From positions 62,001-126,000 of the forward strand of contig NZ_FOCV01000001.1 in the NCBI RefSeq assembly GCF_900110205.1: a DNA stretch of 64,000 nt, written 5' to 3'. Below, piece after piece: positions 63,758 to 64,000 of this stretch (the stretch's first letter is position 1; every line of letters starts with the position of its first letter). The notes under the pieces are model-generated. The model saw only the letters and a list, made by a program, of their open reading frames with translations, was not told the origin of the DNA and made no database searches. Made by a program: the position numbers and the translations under genes. This DNA is from Rhizobium tibeticum (lineage in GTDB: Bacteria; Pseudomonadota; Alphaproteobacteria; Rhizobiales; Rhizobiaceae).

Positions 63758-64000
63758 ATGCCTAAGGCGAGTATGGGCGATGACCTGACCGTCATCGAGG
63801 ACGCTCCGGCAAAAATCAATCTGGCCCTGCATGTGACGGGCCAGAGATCCGACGGCTATCATCTGCTCGATATGCTGGTGACCTTCACCCGGCATGCCGA
63901 CCGGCTTGAATTTACGCCGGCTGAGCGAGACGAGTTCGTGATATCAGGACGCTTTGCCGAGGCGCTCATCGCCGACCGCGACGACAATCTTGTCCTGAAG
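63758..64000 (+). CDS. ispE: 4-diphosphocytidyl-2-C-methyl-D-erythritol kinase (3' end outside window)
   Basis: GHMP kinase of the MEP pathway; phosphorylates CDP-ME. Only the first 81 residues are present: [20 protein letters not shown] with the family start [19 protein letters not shown], then the beginning of the next strand region. The ATG at 63758 is used; an internal ATG at 63773 is possible. Coupled to the TPR protein. Together with dxs at 11223 it shows the MEP pathway is used. Confidence 0.93.
   Translation, partial: MPKASMGDDLTVIEDAPAKINLALHVTGQRSDGYHLLDMLVTFTRHADRLEFTPAERDEFVISGRFAEALIADRDDNLVLK

Noticed and set aside
61976..63895. 639-codon open frame antisense to the TPR gene
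   Set aside because: The plus strand has signal peptide and TPR repeats; the antisense product has no family features.
1..64000. tRNA, rRNA, tmRNA, integrase, transposase, CRISPR-Cas or known defence genes
   Set aside because: Intergenic regions are short and were read without finding any of these; no ORF shows such domains.

Overview
The window is about 60% GC, gene-dense chromosomal DNA from an alphaproteobacterium, most likely Rhizobiaceae (Rhizobium, Ensifer or Agrobacterium type). This rests on a bioMNY biotin transporter operon, a tlyA / rRNA methyltransferase / mcpU / acyl-CoA dehydrogenase neighbourhood that I recall from Sinorhizobium meliloti, a DUF1217 flagellar-type protein, a BA14K-like protein, a RibB fused to a cysteine-free GTP-cyclohydrolase-like domain, and short family-restricted proteins. 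I see no tRNA, rRNA, CRISPR array, insertion sequence or prophage. The first gene (cyclic-di-GMP enzyme) and the last gene (ispE) run off the window ends.

Layout. 1-11.1 kb: a PAS-GGDEF-EAL protein, aroC-ribBX, a YcaQ/AlkX-type DNA glycosylase, bioMNY, a hotdog thioesterase, an HDAC-like deacetylase with xseB, and a pirin. 11.2-19.5 kb: dxs, then an apparent insertion (a drug-efflux MFS gene behind a leader peptide and attenuator-like terminator, a CHASE3-type chemoreceptor and a small secreted protein), then tlyA and an rRNA uracil methyltransferase. 19.5-23.8 kb: two tandem chemoreceptors with nearly the same signalling half but different sensor domains; the second (mcpU-like) carries the amino-acid-binding dCache motif. 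23.9-31.8 kb: an acyl-CoA dehydrogenase / crotonase operon with a LiuR-like operator, a CorA/ZntB transporter, a BA14K-like protein, a frameshifted GH25 lysozyme, a glycine-betaine-monooxygenase-like Rieske oxygenase and an unknown protein. 31.8-41.7 kb: tsaC, a GlcD-type oxidoreductase, a 907-residue DUF1217 repeat protein, a DUF6101-like protein, ubiA, a broken membrane-protein gene, a histidine phosphatase and a cyclopropane fatty acid synthase. 41.7-51.8 kb: tex, glyS, a DedA-like protein, a DUF523 protein, a chemoreceptor remnant, an HPE1-like secreted protein, a BBE-type FAD oxidase and purD. 51.8-64 kb: DUF2207 protein, aroA, lemA, glyQ, a short S49 peptidase, mntH, a TrmN6-like methyltransferase, a DUF2007 protein, polyprenyl diphosphate synthase, a TPR protein and the start of ispE.

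Functional links. dxs, ispE, the octaprenyl-diphosphate synthase and ubiA belong to the route from MEP isoprenoids to ubiquinone. aroC and aroA are the last two shikimate steps, 50 kb apart. glyQ and glyS encode the two subunits of one enzyme but lie 10 kb apart on opposite strands. Three intact chemoreceptors and one remnant, the DUF1217 protein and the c-di-GMP enzyme point to motility and surface-behaviour control. Four convergent gene pairs overlap by exactly four bases at their stop codons.

The least ordinary element is the leader upstream of the MFS pump (about 13206-13421): an 18-codon hydrophobic leader ORF, a 9-bp hairpin covering its end, and a strong intrinsic terminator ahead of the transporter. 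It looks like a ribosome-dependent attenuator. All functional statements are read from sequence and remembered family knowledge; no database search was run.
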